Shown here: piece after piece, positions 54,013 to 64,000 of the stretch
Position numbering within the stretch: the first letter of the stretch is position 1
How the letters are laid out: every line of letters starts with the position of its first letter
Source of the DNA: Hexactinellida sp. DTS-2022
Taxonomy: Eukaryota > Porifera > Hexactinellida
Reading direction: 5' to 3'
Assembly: GCA_028753945.1 (NCBI GenBank)
Contig: JAPNXP010000007.1
Span: forward strand, 1,364,001 to 1,428,000
DNA: 64,000 nt
Notes under the pieces: generated by a model
The model's input: only the letters and a program-made list of their open reading frames with translations
Told to the model about the DNA's origin: nothing
Database searches by the model: none
Translations under genes and position numbers: made by a program

Positions 54013-55456
54013 TTATTTATCAGCAGTATCATCTATGTTTTCATTATTTTCCATAATTTCAGCAGTGACGTCAGAAAGGCTGAAGTCAGATGGTATGGAT
54101 CCACTGTGAAATTCATATTCGTTATATTGAATAATTTTTGGACCATGTTCCTTGTAAAGAGAATTCGACAATGCGGAATATTTCCCAGTAAATTCGGATA
54201 ACAGATTATCATAATCTTGCTCTAATTCAGAATTATCAGAATCCCAAGATTTATTCTGCAAATTTTTTCTAACAAATCCAGCATTAAATTTAGAATTTTC
54301 AACTTCAATAACCGGAGAAGTATGAGAAGTTTGAGTATATGATGTATATTTCATAGGCACCTCGGAAATAACTGGAAAAGTTTCTGAATCAATTGGTATA
54401 TTAGGCATACTTACTTTATGTAATGAATCCAACAGATACGTAGGCAGTTCTTTAAGAGTTGACAGCTTAGATTCATAAGTGCCCTCAATTAAGGTTAGTA
54501 GATCTTTTTCAAGTAATTTACGCACATAGTAGAATTGTGGTTGTATAGTGGAATATTTATCTTGAACTGTTTTTGAATTATTCATAAAAAAATTGAATTG
54601 GGATAAAGAGAGACCTTTGTGGAAAGGTTCAAGACCATTGTTTGAAAGGAATTGTAAAAACAGGGATCTAAATTCATTCCGATGAGAATTTAGCTCAGTA
54701 AATTCTAAATAAAATTTTGACTTGAGCCTTGACCACGTGTTTGGAAATGGGAGAAAATAACCAAGCCCATTTTTATCGAAAAATATTGACTCTGAAATAA
54801 TTTCTGTATTTAAATCATAAGTTGCTATATTTTCTTGTGATTCAATGAAATTGAAGTGATCTGATAGATCTTTTAGGTTGTGTGATAAATCAATATTATT
54901 TGCCAAAAAAGAATGAGATTGTGAGTTACGTAATATGTTGTCACTTGTATTACCTTGTGGACTTTCTAAAGTAGTCTGAAAATGATTTGGACTTGGAGCA
55001 CCTGACTGAAAGTGAGTATTAACATTTTCATCATTTTTCCCGTCTGAATTTGATATGACCTCTGCCTTTAGACCACTGGATTGTGAATTGAAGGATAGAT
55101 TCGATGCCAGTGAATCGTTATTAAAGTTTATATTTGAAATATTTTCGCCTTGATTTAGATTGTGTGCCAAAATATTCAAAATATCTGATTTGAATTTTGT
55201 GAATCTTTCGTCTTCTGCTTTTTTTATCGAATTATCATATGTTCGGGGTTTCTTTGAGTTACTGCATAACATATCAGTTTGATTCAAAAGCAATTGCTGT
55301 TCGATATGCTCTAATTCATTTGTTAGATTTGGAGAAATAAATAATCCTAAATTCTCTCTTTCGAGCTTAGGAAGAATTTGATTTATGTTTTCACACTTGT
55401 TTGGTGAGTTAAGAGAGATACCAACAGTTTCATCCTCTAGTTCACCGAGATTTGAA
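54013..55456 (-). CDS. unrecognised host-like protein, terminal coding exon
   Basis: A 481-codon open frame. It stays open for 54 codons upstream of the first Met (55293), back to an acceptor-like TTATTTCTTAATAG at 55457, so this is more likely a last exon than a single-exon gene. The protein is rich in Asn, Ser and acidic residues at both ends. The middle (WSRLKSKFYLEF, FRSLFLQFLSNNGLEPF, FYYVRKLLEKDLLTLI) looks like a folded helical domain. A leucine-rich ILNILAHNL motif lies near the start. No transposase or known domain is seen. Upstream exons were not identified. Confidence 0.55.
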
Positions 55457-55469
55457 CTATTAAGAAATA

Positions 55470-56464
55470 ATTAAGTGTTAAAATACTAATCAGTTATACA
55501 TAATATTAAATAGCAAATTAATTCGAATTCCAGCCACCTCAAGAATAATTTGTAGTCAAATATGGGACTGAGATGTCAATACAGGGCTATTTCGATTGAT
55601 TTGAATGAGTTGGTAGCCATCAAATGAATGTGTTGACAAAACATTTTTACGAATTGAACCTATTTTTTTAGTTTTAGTTGAATTCGTTTTATGCGTTCAT
55701 CTCATTTATATGAGAATTTTAGAAGATTTGTTGAGAACCAAATACATTTGATGACACCAGATTTAAAAGATTTTTACACCATTCGAAAGAGCAAAAACCT
55801 ACGTTATGAAACTAGGATTACAATTGATTATTATAATTTTCGACAAAAATAATTGACCCCTGACCTGTACTAGTTGCCCCAATTTTTTAATATACTAGTA
55901 GTCTAATACTAATTATAAAGCGCTGAAATTATGCATGCAAACTTCAGAGATATCTACATTTATGTCATTGAAATTTCATCAAAAAATATTATGCAATTTT
56001 TGAAATATTTACGTTTGAATATTGAAGTAGTCAATATCGAGTATCCATTAAAATCCTACTATATATACTATGTACGTATATGCATACAGCTAACAAAAGC
56101 GTCAATTCCAGTTTGTCGTAGACACAGTGGAAGTGATTAAATTAAATCACAAGCTTCAAGCTGATATTCTATTACCTATTAATAATTCCTTATAAAGAGG
56201 ATAATGTCAATTCACGTCTCTCATTCTAGAATAGACCTTTGATATTTATCAAAACTATTTATTGTTTGTTTGCTTATTTGAATCAATAAACTACTTTCAA
56301 CATATCAAACAAATCTTAAATTTCACAAATCATATTCTAAGCCCGCAACTATAAAATTAAACCTAGTCTCACCAATGATTTACCCAATACAGCCAAGAAA
56401 CTTTCCCATTTATAACATTTTTTGTGGTATTCACTCTTGAGGTTCGTTTCTTCTCATTACATAA
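55470..56464. other. no gene seen
   Basis: AT-rich DNA upstream of the 54013-55456 exon. The short frame 55931-56140 has no support. Upstream exons of that gene, if any, may lie here or further right but I could not find them. Confidence 0.4.
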
Positions 56465-56466
56465 TA

Positions 56467-57596
56467 GTCAGGTCGCTTAACATCGATTTCGGGAAACGCT
56501 GGACAAGAGCACCAAATTTTTATACGTATTCTTTATGACCCCAGCATCAAATTTTCCGTTGCCCCACGACGAACGGATACATTTTCGATGTTATCTTGGA
56601 CTTTTAAAATTGCGGCTCTCTACTAAATCGCCGTATTACCCCAAACGGCAAATTTCCAAAATCAACTCTGGTCTACTTTTAAAGACCAGATTCGTTGTCC
56701 ACATGAAATTCCCCGTCGTTTAAGGGGTCACTTGCCCATAGTTTATCCCTAGCAACGCAATAATGCATCAGGAATGTGACAACATTCCTTTCTCAAATTT
56801 TGTCCTAAACCTATCGAGTGACCCCTTGTTCGACTCCCAACAGCTATCTGAGTCTAGTTATAAACATAGTGACACTCTAAATCGTTATCTGATGCTGTTT
56901 ACGACAAATTCCTTTGTTATCATTACAGTATATTCTCTCTAATAGTCCACCAGTTGGTAAAAGGACCCAAGTGGACTATTAGAGAACATGGACCATTAAA
57001 GAATTTAGCCTTAAGCAGAGGCGGAGCCAGGATTTTCAGGTAGGGGAGCTGAGGGGGACCAGTTGGGATTTCAGGGGGCCACACTGTACAACATTGTTAC
57101 TCTAGGGAGGGCAGCCTCAAAAGAGGGGGGGGGGGGCATGGCCCCCATGGCCCACCCCTGGCGCCGCCACTGGCCTCAAGTAACATCAAATATAAGTGAT
57201 TACTAACATACGTTTTATTTAAAGTATATTAGTACAAGCAAATATAATTGAGAAAATTTGAAAATTTGAGAAAGGAATGTTGTCACATTCCTGATACATT
57301 ATTGCGTTACTAGGGATAAACTATGGGCAAGTGACCCCTTAAACGACGGGGAATTTCATGTGGACAACGAATCTGGTCTTTAAAAGTAGACCAGAGTTGA
57401 TTTTGGAAATTTGCCGTTCGGGGTAATACCGGCGATTTAGTAGAGAGCCGCAATTTTAAAAGTCCAAGATAACATCGAAAATGTATCCGTTCGTCGTGGG
57501 GCAACGGAAAAATTTGATGCTGGGGTCATAAAGAATACGTATAAAAATTTGGTGCTTTGTCCAGCGTTTCCCGAAATCGATGTTAAGAGACCTGAC
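56467..57596. mobile_element. Tc1/mariner-like foldback element with hAT MITE inside
   Basis: Long inverted arms of about 300 bp start GTCAGGTCGCTTAACATCG and are flanked by TA on both sides. The arms contain GCCCCACGACGAACGGATAC and TAAGGGGTCACTTGCCC motifs in both orientations. Near the centre a shorter hairpin (CTAATAGTCCAC and complement) is present. A hAT MITE sits at 57016-57172. No transposase is seen, and the matching short frames in the two arms are mirror images. Confidence 0.85.
57016..57172. mobile_element. hAT-type MITE (CAGAGGCGGAGCCAGG ends)
   Basis: The ends CAGAGGCGGAGCCAGG and CCTGGCGCCGCCACTG are inverted with few mismatches. Flanks are GCCTTAAG and GCCTCAAG, an 8-bp duplication with one change. 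The ends resemble those of the 14213-19800 element. The body has G tracts. Non-coding. Confidence 0.85.
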
Positions 57597-57627
57597 TATA
57601 AGATTTATGGTTTTACATATAATATAT

Positions 57628-57959
57628 CAGGGGTCTTTAACCTGGGGATCGCTAAGGCTCCTAGGGAGGGCTCACGAAACGATTATCTTCATTGATTAGA
57701 ATTTAAAATTATTCAATTATTCATAATATACAATATATACTGGTATCATCAATTGTGAAGTGAATAGATTGGATTTTGGACCTGATTTGATATGTTGTCT
57801 CTCAAAATTTTAACCTCGAGTTCTCTAGTTCTTGAAAAAAGCAGTTCCAACTCATATAAAATATTTTGGTAATATATAAGAGTCCTAACAAGAAATTTCT
57901 CCCATGAACATTAAGGTGTTCGTGCGAATGTTCACAGAGGTAAAAATTAAAAACCCCTG
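57628..57959. mobile_element. hAT-type MITE (CAGGGGTCTTTAACC ends)
   Basis: It starts CAGGGGTCTTTAACC and ends AATTAAAAACCCCTG, flanked by TAATATAT and TATTATAT (8 bp, one mismatch). The interior is AT-rich and non-coding. Just to its right a 17-25 bp repeat, TATTATATTGACTT, occurs about four times (57960-58025). Confidence 0.75.
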
Positions 57960-58025
57960 TATTATATTGACTTTCTATTGTATTATATTGACTTCTGTAT
58001 TATATTGACTTTCTATTGTATATAT

Positions 58026-59250
58026 TATTTTGTTTCTACTATTTAGATTTACACTTACGTCTCCACGATACATGGCTCGAAATTTCAACAAAACTTGCTC
58101 TGGACCAGCTTTTCTAGAAGTAAATTTATTGATATGTTTTATCTAGGGCCAAAATCCATCTTCTAAATATCGTTCTACTCGTTCGTTTCAAACAATATTC
58201 ATTATGTCCAATGTTAAAATAGATATTAGATTAATAGATTATTATGATACTATTTCTGACTAATTATTTAGGCAAAAAGACTAGACCAGGAATGTCAAAT
58301 TCGATTCCGATATCTGGCCGAATTCATAATTCTAGCCTTGTCCCGGGTCTAGTGAAAATTTATTTGAACATAACTTGCGAGATATTAATTTAAAAATCAG
58401 GAATCTTCGTAACTTTGTTCAATATATACTACTGCAATGTAATTATATTTTCGCAGATGACCAGCCAGTCACCAGTTTGACACCTAGACTAGACAAAATG
58501 AGGTGATGATGAATTTAGTTTTAGTAGATATGTTGCATTACTAAATCATAGTGTGTAAAGATTATAGTCGTTTTTTTAATTTTTTAGAAACTTTTATCGT
58601 TCTTTTAAAGAAGATTCGATCCATTTTGATTCCCCATATTCGTTTTATGTTTACTATTAAGTATGAACTAACATAGTAGGGTCAAAATCTAAGATTCCGT
58701 GACCAACCTCGGCAAGTTAAGTTTTATGCCTGATTCTGATACCTTAAGGTATATCTCGCAATTTAAGCACCCATGCCGGTCTCGAAAATTTGGCTTTATA
58801 GCGACAAATTCAAAGGGCCTCCGGCAATCATTTTGAAAAATTAAGTCCCCTCGCTGAAATTTTCATAAATTGAGAATCTTAGAGTGGTTTGAACAGTATA
58901 CAAAAGTATTAGCTGCACTGAAAATTTCAACTCAATTAGGACTAAACTTCTAACGTAATAACATTTAGCAGATTCCGTCGTCATTTGTCACTATGGGAGG
59001 TCCATTCTTTAACTATTTTTAAGGGATTTGAAGCATATCTTATCCTATATATATGCAATAACCTTTTAACTGGCTAGGTAGCATGTCTCCATGCAGGTGC
59101 GGCGCAGCCATTCAACAGATCGGATGTAACCCGAATTTGTTTAGGGTGGCTCCCCCAATAGGCGGCACAATATGCACCTTAATATATGTCCCAATGTGTA
59201 TCAACAAATATGTCCACCGCAATATATATGAGCTCAAACAGCACGATTTT
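58026..59250. other. no gene seen
   Basis: AT-rich DNA with no supported coding region and no matched repeat ends. The last part may contain the decayed 3' flank of the hAT fragment at 59251. Confidence 0.4.
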
Positions 59251-59553
59251 TCAGAATTTTAGACATGCACAATTAACAATAATTCGGAATGCACTATGAG
59301 CATCAGCAATGTTATCAGTTTTTCTTAACACATCTACATTGAGATACATCTGCATGAGCTTGTCCAAGAAGTTGTCATCTAGAGCCGATCGCCTCGCACT
59401 TTTAACAAACTTCATTGAACTGAATCCTCGCTCGCAGTGGTCCGATGTACAACTCAACGTCAGTAGAAATTTCAAAAACTTGAAAGACTCATCAAAAGTT
59501 CCACCTACCCACTTCTTCAAATCCACCAGTAGCTCAGCATACATTGAATGCAA
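59251..59553 (-). pseudogene. hAT transposase C-terminal (hATC) fragment
   Basis: A 100-codon frame with the hATC dimerisation signature: FLKFLLTLSCTSDHCERGFS, then SMKFVKSARRSALDDNFLDKLMQMYL. The C-E-R-x-F-S core and the following R-x-x-L helix are diagnostic. It resembles transposases of the ZNF862/ZMYM-like branch. Nothing recognisable precedes it at 59560-59700, so the catalytic domain is lost or lies in unseen exons. It is not the missing end of the 24205-28224 gene by any visible link. Confidence 0.8.
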
Positions 59554-59699
59554 CGGCAGTCTGTCACCTCCACATACTCTGAAACATCTTCGTCAATTCA
59601 AATTTCAACCGTATTTCTCTTTCCTCTCTCACATGCAATAACATTGGGATTAACACCTCTCAAAATAACCAATTGATTCTTAAGGTTAAATTACCCCAC

Positions 59700-60428
59700 G
59701 GGAATGAAATCTCTTGTATTAATCTGTAATTGTTAGAAATAGATCAAGGTACGATACAAAGCAATAAACAAAAAAGAAAATGTCTCAATATATTATACTT
59801 TTTATTTTTTGTCGGTTTCAATATTTGGCTAATACAAATCTCCCATAGGGCGATTTCAAAAAGTGGTGGTCGATATTATAGTGTAATTTGGCAATGCGGC
59901 CATCAATGTTTGTTATCAGAATCAATATTGAAAGATTATAAGCGTACGGAGTTGGTAGTCGGTTTACATTTTTGAATTATGACTCTGAAATTATTTTTCA
60001 AACATTTTATCAAATATCTCATAAAAAACATGACCTTTTTAATGATTTCTTTAGTTCAAAAGGTCGCAACTTTTTTTATTTAGGTCAAATCAAAATTCTA
60101 AACCAGTCACCTACAGCATATAACGATGATCTATGTGATATATCGCACATAATATGTCTTTAGCTAATAATGATCTTGAGATCGACACACTTATCAGGTG
60201 GAGTCTGAAGAAATCCCCCTATGGGACTTTTGTATTACCATAAAACTGCACGCCCCATAAAATCGAATTTATTCAAAATAATTCGATTTCGTTTTCAGTT
60301 TCGATATAGCTATAATGTCTTCTATTATATATGTGAAAATTAAACATCTTACTTCAAAACGAAATTTATGTGTTTTTTTACATGAATCTGCCGTAATTTA
60401 ACCTTAAGTGCACTTACAGAGGTGCTAG
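59700..60428. other. no gene seen
   Basis: The short plus-strand frames 59730-59975 and 59972-60163 show no domain or splice support. AT-rich sequence between the hAT fragment and MULE-2. Confidence 0.4.
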
Positions 60429-62231
60429 CCCATCTTGCCGAATGTCATCATACCGAATGCCATCTTGCCGAATCTCATCATGCCGAATTTTTGTTAATAG
60501 TGACACTAGAGGTGTTGTTTTGAAAATACATGAAGAGAACAATAACAATCAGATATCAATGGTTTCAACGCCTACAAAGTGGGGTCTCATTCATCAAATT
60601 TAGATAAAAATCTTATAAATATCTGGTTACTTAATTAACGTTAAAAACAACATGATGGAATACACTTCAACTATTTTTGGAGGCCAGAAATTACTGAATA
60701 TGGATATATGTATGTCAAGGATAAAGATTCGATCGATGTCACATATTGGCGGTGCGTTGAAAGGGGCTTGTGTAATGCCCGTATAACAAATTACAAGTCG
60801 AACGGTAGCGTGAAAAAGCCTCCTTCAATTCATAATCATCCACCAGATAATGTTGCACTGGAAACTGCCAGAAGATAGGGGAATAAAAGTGAGATCTACT
60901 CTAACAGAAGAAGCTACGTCTTCAGTAATTCAAAACTGTACCAAGTCGATCTCCATTGCAGCTGCAGTTAAACTCCCTCAAAACAAAATTTAGTAAAGAT
61001 TGTCCGTCGTAAACGTAAAGCCCCAGAAGAGGACTTTCAGAATCTGTACATACTACAAGGGGACAACAATTTCTAATTTCTAACGATACAGACTTGGATT
61101 TAATAATTCTTGGTACTGAGGAAAATATTCGAATGCTGGACCGATATCCTAATTGGTTTTGCGATGGAACATTTGATTCAGCACCTCTCGGATATCAATT
61201 ATATACAATTCATACGCTCCTAACTGAATCTGTCACCATCCCATTAATATTCTGCATTGCGAAAATAAAACTGAAACAGTCTATACCAGAATATTATCAA
61301 CTTTGAAAGAACATAACTCCAATTTAGATCCCAATATTATCATGGTTGTACACGAAAAAGGGGCAATAAATGCTCTGTCTACAACTTTTCCTTGTACATA
61401 ATTACAAGGATGCTACTTCCACTTTGGGCAAGCAATTTGGCGAAACATCCAAGTGCTTGGATTACAACAACGCTACCAGAACGAAGAGGAATTTTCAATA
61501 TGTATGAAACAATTCAGGGCTCTAGCATTTCTACCTATAGAAGATGTTATTCCCATTATCCCATATATGAAGAATACGTGAATTCACTAAGTAATGAACT
61601 TATCGATGATCTAAGCGATTTCCTTCTATATTTGAGAAAACTTGGGTCGGAATTGAGCATCATGGTCGAAGACGAAGGCCATTATATCAAATTGCTCTGT
61701 GGAATGTAAGAGATAGAGTAGAGCGAGTATTGCCAAGAACGAACAATTTTGTGGAAGGTTGGCATAGAGCTTTTGATCTTAGAATAAACACTACCAACCC
61801 TTCGTTCTCAAAGCTCATATATAAGATAGTTCTCGAACAAAGTGACAATGAGATAATTTTAGAAAAGTTGAAAAGTGGACATGAACTTGCTAAACCAAAG
61901 AAAAAGTATATTCAACTCAATTCAAGAATATTGAAACTAGTAGATCAATATAGATCAATCCCTCATCTAGAGTTCCTACGAGTCATTTCAAACAATTTAT
62001 CTTTCTAATACCATGATATTATTAACTTTTTTAGAATTTATTTTTCATTTATTTCCGTCTTCATTTTCATTATAACATTAAAGTGATTAAATTCATATTC
62101 GTAATTTAAATGGCGCACTCCATAATTGTCATTTAAATGGCATTCAACAACTTGGCATTCGGCAACTTGGCATTCGGCAAGATGGCATTCGGCAAGATGG
62201 CATTCGGCAAGATGGCATTCGGCAAGATGGG
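60429..62231 (+). mobile_element. Mutator-like element MULE-2 with minisatellite inverted ends
   Basis: The left end is CCCATCTTGCCGAATG followed by about four variant units, and the right end is its complement with about six units of GGCATTCGGCAAGAT (15 bp). The ends are thus inverted arrays of one short repeat. A FLYWCH/MULE transposase lies between them on the plus strand. A 9-bp target duplication, usual for the group, could not be recognised at these borders. Confidence 0.85.
60690..62008 (+). pseudogene. MULE transposase with FLYWCH finger (MULE-2), broken
   Basis: The FLYWCH finger reads GYMYVKDKDSIDVTYWRC, RGLCNARITNY and HNHPPDN (60695-60860). The DDE core follows: WFCDGTFDSAPLGYQLYTIH (first aspartate, 61160), the remnant of the second aspartate around IMVVHEKGAINAL (61337, aspartate not preserved), CYFHFGQAIWRNIQVLGL (61420), then RTNNFVEGWHRAFDLRINT (catalytic glutamate, 61735), a MULE hallmark. 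Stops at 60880 and frame changes near 61305, 61410, 61560 and 61710 show it is dead. It ends at 62008. Confidence 0.88.
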
Positions 62232-62529
62232 TGGTCACGCCTACAGATATCTCAGGAGTGAATTTGGTGCAAAATCTGTTAAAACCTGTCATCCATTATT
62301 TCATACTCTTTCCTGGACAAAAGACCGTTGTGTGTACAGCTCCTAATCACTGATAACGCTGTATTGCTGTCCATATTAAACCACCTCGCCAGCTCTTTGT
62401 TTATCTTAGCGTACACTTCCAAATACATGACCTAGAATCTTGTCTCGGGTAACTCATGCACAGTGGGCAAAAAGGGCAGATTAGGGGAAATATACATTTT
62501 GGTAGCAGTTAGCCACAAATGAAGTAATT

Positions 62530-63104
62530 CAGGGTTGTATCAACTCAATTTGAGTTGGCAGAATGAACTCATTTTCTTGAATGAGTTGAATGATTTGGTA
62601 ACTGCAAAATGAATGAGTTGAATGAGTTGGTAACTGCAAAATGAATGAGTTGAATGAGTTGGTAGACAAAAAATGAGTTGTTTTCCCAACTCAAAATTAG
62701 TTGATACAATCCTAGTTCCGACCATGGCCAGACTACTTTCACTTTGTCGTAACATTAATGCGTAGGGAGATCTAAATTTGGCCGGATCACTTTTGAGGTC
62801 CGACCTACGCAGCTGTAAATGTATTAGTGAACTGAAGATTTAAGTTTACGTTAGTTACAATTAGTTTAATAAAAAATGAGTTGGCAGAATCAAATCATTT
62901 TCTTGAATGAGTTGAATGAGTTGGTAACAGCAAAATGAATGAGTTGAATGAGTTGAATGAGTTGGTAACAGCAAAATGAATGAGTTGAATGAGTTGATAT
63001 CAGCAAAATGAATGAGTTGAATGAGTTGGTCAATGAAATTTGAATGAGTTAGTAGACAAAAAATGAGTTGTTTTGCCAACTCAAAATGAGTTGATACAAC
63101 CCTG
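62530..63104. mobile_element. hAT-type MITE with GAATGAGTTG repeat body
   Basis: It begins CAGGGTTGTATCAACTCA and ends TGAGTTGATACAACCCTG. The flanks are TGAAGTAATT and TGAAGTATT, a duplication with one indel. Two blocks of AATGAGTTGAATGAGTTGG repeats lie on either side of about 150 bp of unique sequence. The repeat unit is contained in the terminal repeat. A degenerate internal end (TTGATACAATCCTAG near 62714) may mark an older inner copy. Confidence 0.8.
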
Positions 63105-63629
63105 TGAAGTATTATTGACCTATAGGTTATTGGTAGCTGCAAACCGAATCGCATAATCAAAAATTATGTATGCAATCTCAAAACACGTCACTTAGCAACC
63201 AAGTGCATTTGATAGAGAATTTTTCTAATTAAATATATACTGATTCAAATTTTGGGCCAAAATAGGCCAAAGAAGTCCGAAGACTAAATATGGGAAATAA
63301 ATGTATTTAATATTTATCTAGAGTGGGATTGATAAAATGTATGCTCATCTAAAAGCATGAGGTAGCTAGTTCACTAAATGTTTCAGTATTAATCTACGAT
63401 AAAAATTGATTCAAATAAGCTTATGATAGTGCATATATGCTGCTTTTATATTGTTAGAAATACTATGAAACTTGATAGCATAATAGAAACTCCTACAATC
63501 GCTTGGAATTCGTATATGATGACTGCTACTAAAATTGACATATTTTCACTACCAATTGGAATGTGCTAAAAGTAATTACATTTCTTTGATCCTTAGGTAT
63601 CTTAGAAATAGATAATATATCAATTTTAC

Positions 63630-63775
63630 GAATAAGGTTGCATGAAAAATAACGCTATTTCCACTGGTTTGCCCACTGTGTCATGTTCAGCCCTCCGTCT
63701 TCTCATCGTCACTGCTTCACCGCCCCAACCATATATATCCTCATCTGATTCCACTCCCCTATCTCTCAGACGGTT
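63630..63775 (-). CDS. possible coding exon, unrecognised
   Basis: This short stretch is less AT-rich than its surroundings. On the minus strand, after an acceptor-like CCAATAAATAG, it reads ENRLRDRGVESDEDIYGWGG, then AVTMRRRRAEHDTVG, and stops near 63630. The charged, low-bias reading looks protein-like, but no partner exon, donor or known domain was found. It could equally be chance. Confidence 0.2.
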
Positions 63776-64000
63776 TTCTATTTATTGGACGAACTCTCTA
63801 GCATATATCACTATTATCTGCCTCTTCCTCGTGCGCAACATTCTGAATTGCTAACTGTAGTTGATGTGATATTTTATGCTAAAATCTATCAATCAGCACT
63901 TCAAGTTAGGAATTCATTCATGCTTTTAAAATTTCAGTAAGATAATTTAATTCGGTTCGGATGAAATTCAGGAGCAGATATGTTCCACAATTGACAACTA

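Noticed and set aside
56535-57504. Two matching open frames with HDERIHFRCYLGLLKLRLS
   Set aside because: They are mirror images in the two arms of the 56467-57596 foldback element, not two genes.

Overview
The window is AT-rich animal (metazoan) genomic DNA from an invertebrate with a very high transposon load. Evidence for an animal: a host RNA helicase gene with a spliceosomal intron (DDX24/MAK5 type), and a repeat mix typical of aquatic invertebrate genomes: THAP-domain P elements, FLYWCH/MULE elements, hAT, pogo/Tigger-like, Helitrons, a Ginger-type integrase transposon and a DIRS retroelement. I cannot name the species. I recognise no tRNA, rRNA, CRISPR array or bacterial-type operon.

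Layout. 1-2900: decayed pogo/Tigger-like MITEs and other repeats. 2934-6559: host DDX24 gene on the minus strand, two coding exons, with a P-type and a hAT-type MITE in the intron. 6.8-12.4 kb: a run of MITEs, several with exact 8-bp target duplications, including a hAT > hAT > Helitron nest. 12.4-20.1 kb: a five-level nest of three hAT-like elements, a DIRS retroelement and a 155-bp MITE. 20.2-24.2 kb: hAT MITE, Helitron ends and a Helitron helicase remnant split by a hAT MITE. 24.2-28.4 kb: a hAT transposase gene split by a P element (P1 copy A). 28.4-32.4 kb: hAT end, P-MITE with a Helitron inside, the Rep-side half of a Helitron protein, and a small Helitron carrying a MITE. 33.0-34.5 kb: a MULE with minisatellite ends. 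34.4-43.7 kb: P1 copy B, split by a second P element (P2), itself split by a hAT that holds a pogo-like element. 44.1-50.1 kb: a palindromic 6-kb Ginger-type transposon with two convergent, nearly identical integrase genes. 50.1-50.6 kb: Helitron. 50.6-56.4 kb: mostly non-repetitive DNA with one unrecognised host-like coding exon (54013-55456, minus). 56.4-64 kb: mariner-like foldback element, hAT MITEs, a hAT C-terminal fragment, and a second MULE with minisatellite ends.

Only two loci look like host protein genes. Almost all else is transposon, and its history can be read from target-site duplications. The Ginger-type integrase is the only transposase here that looks intact. The P1, P2, hAT, MULE and Helitron genes are all broken, so the many small MITEs must have been moved in trans by copies elsewhere. 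The P1 ends match the ends of four MITEs in the window, which links those MITEs to a P-type source.
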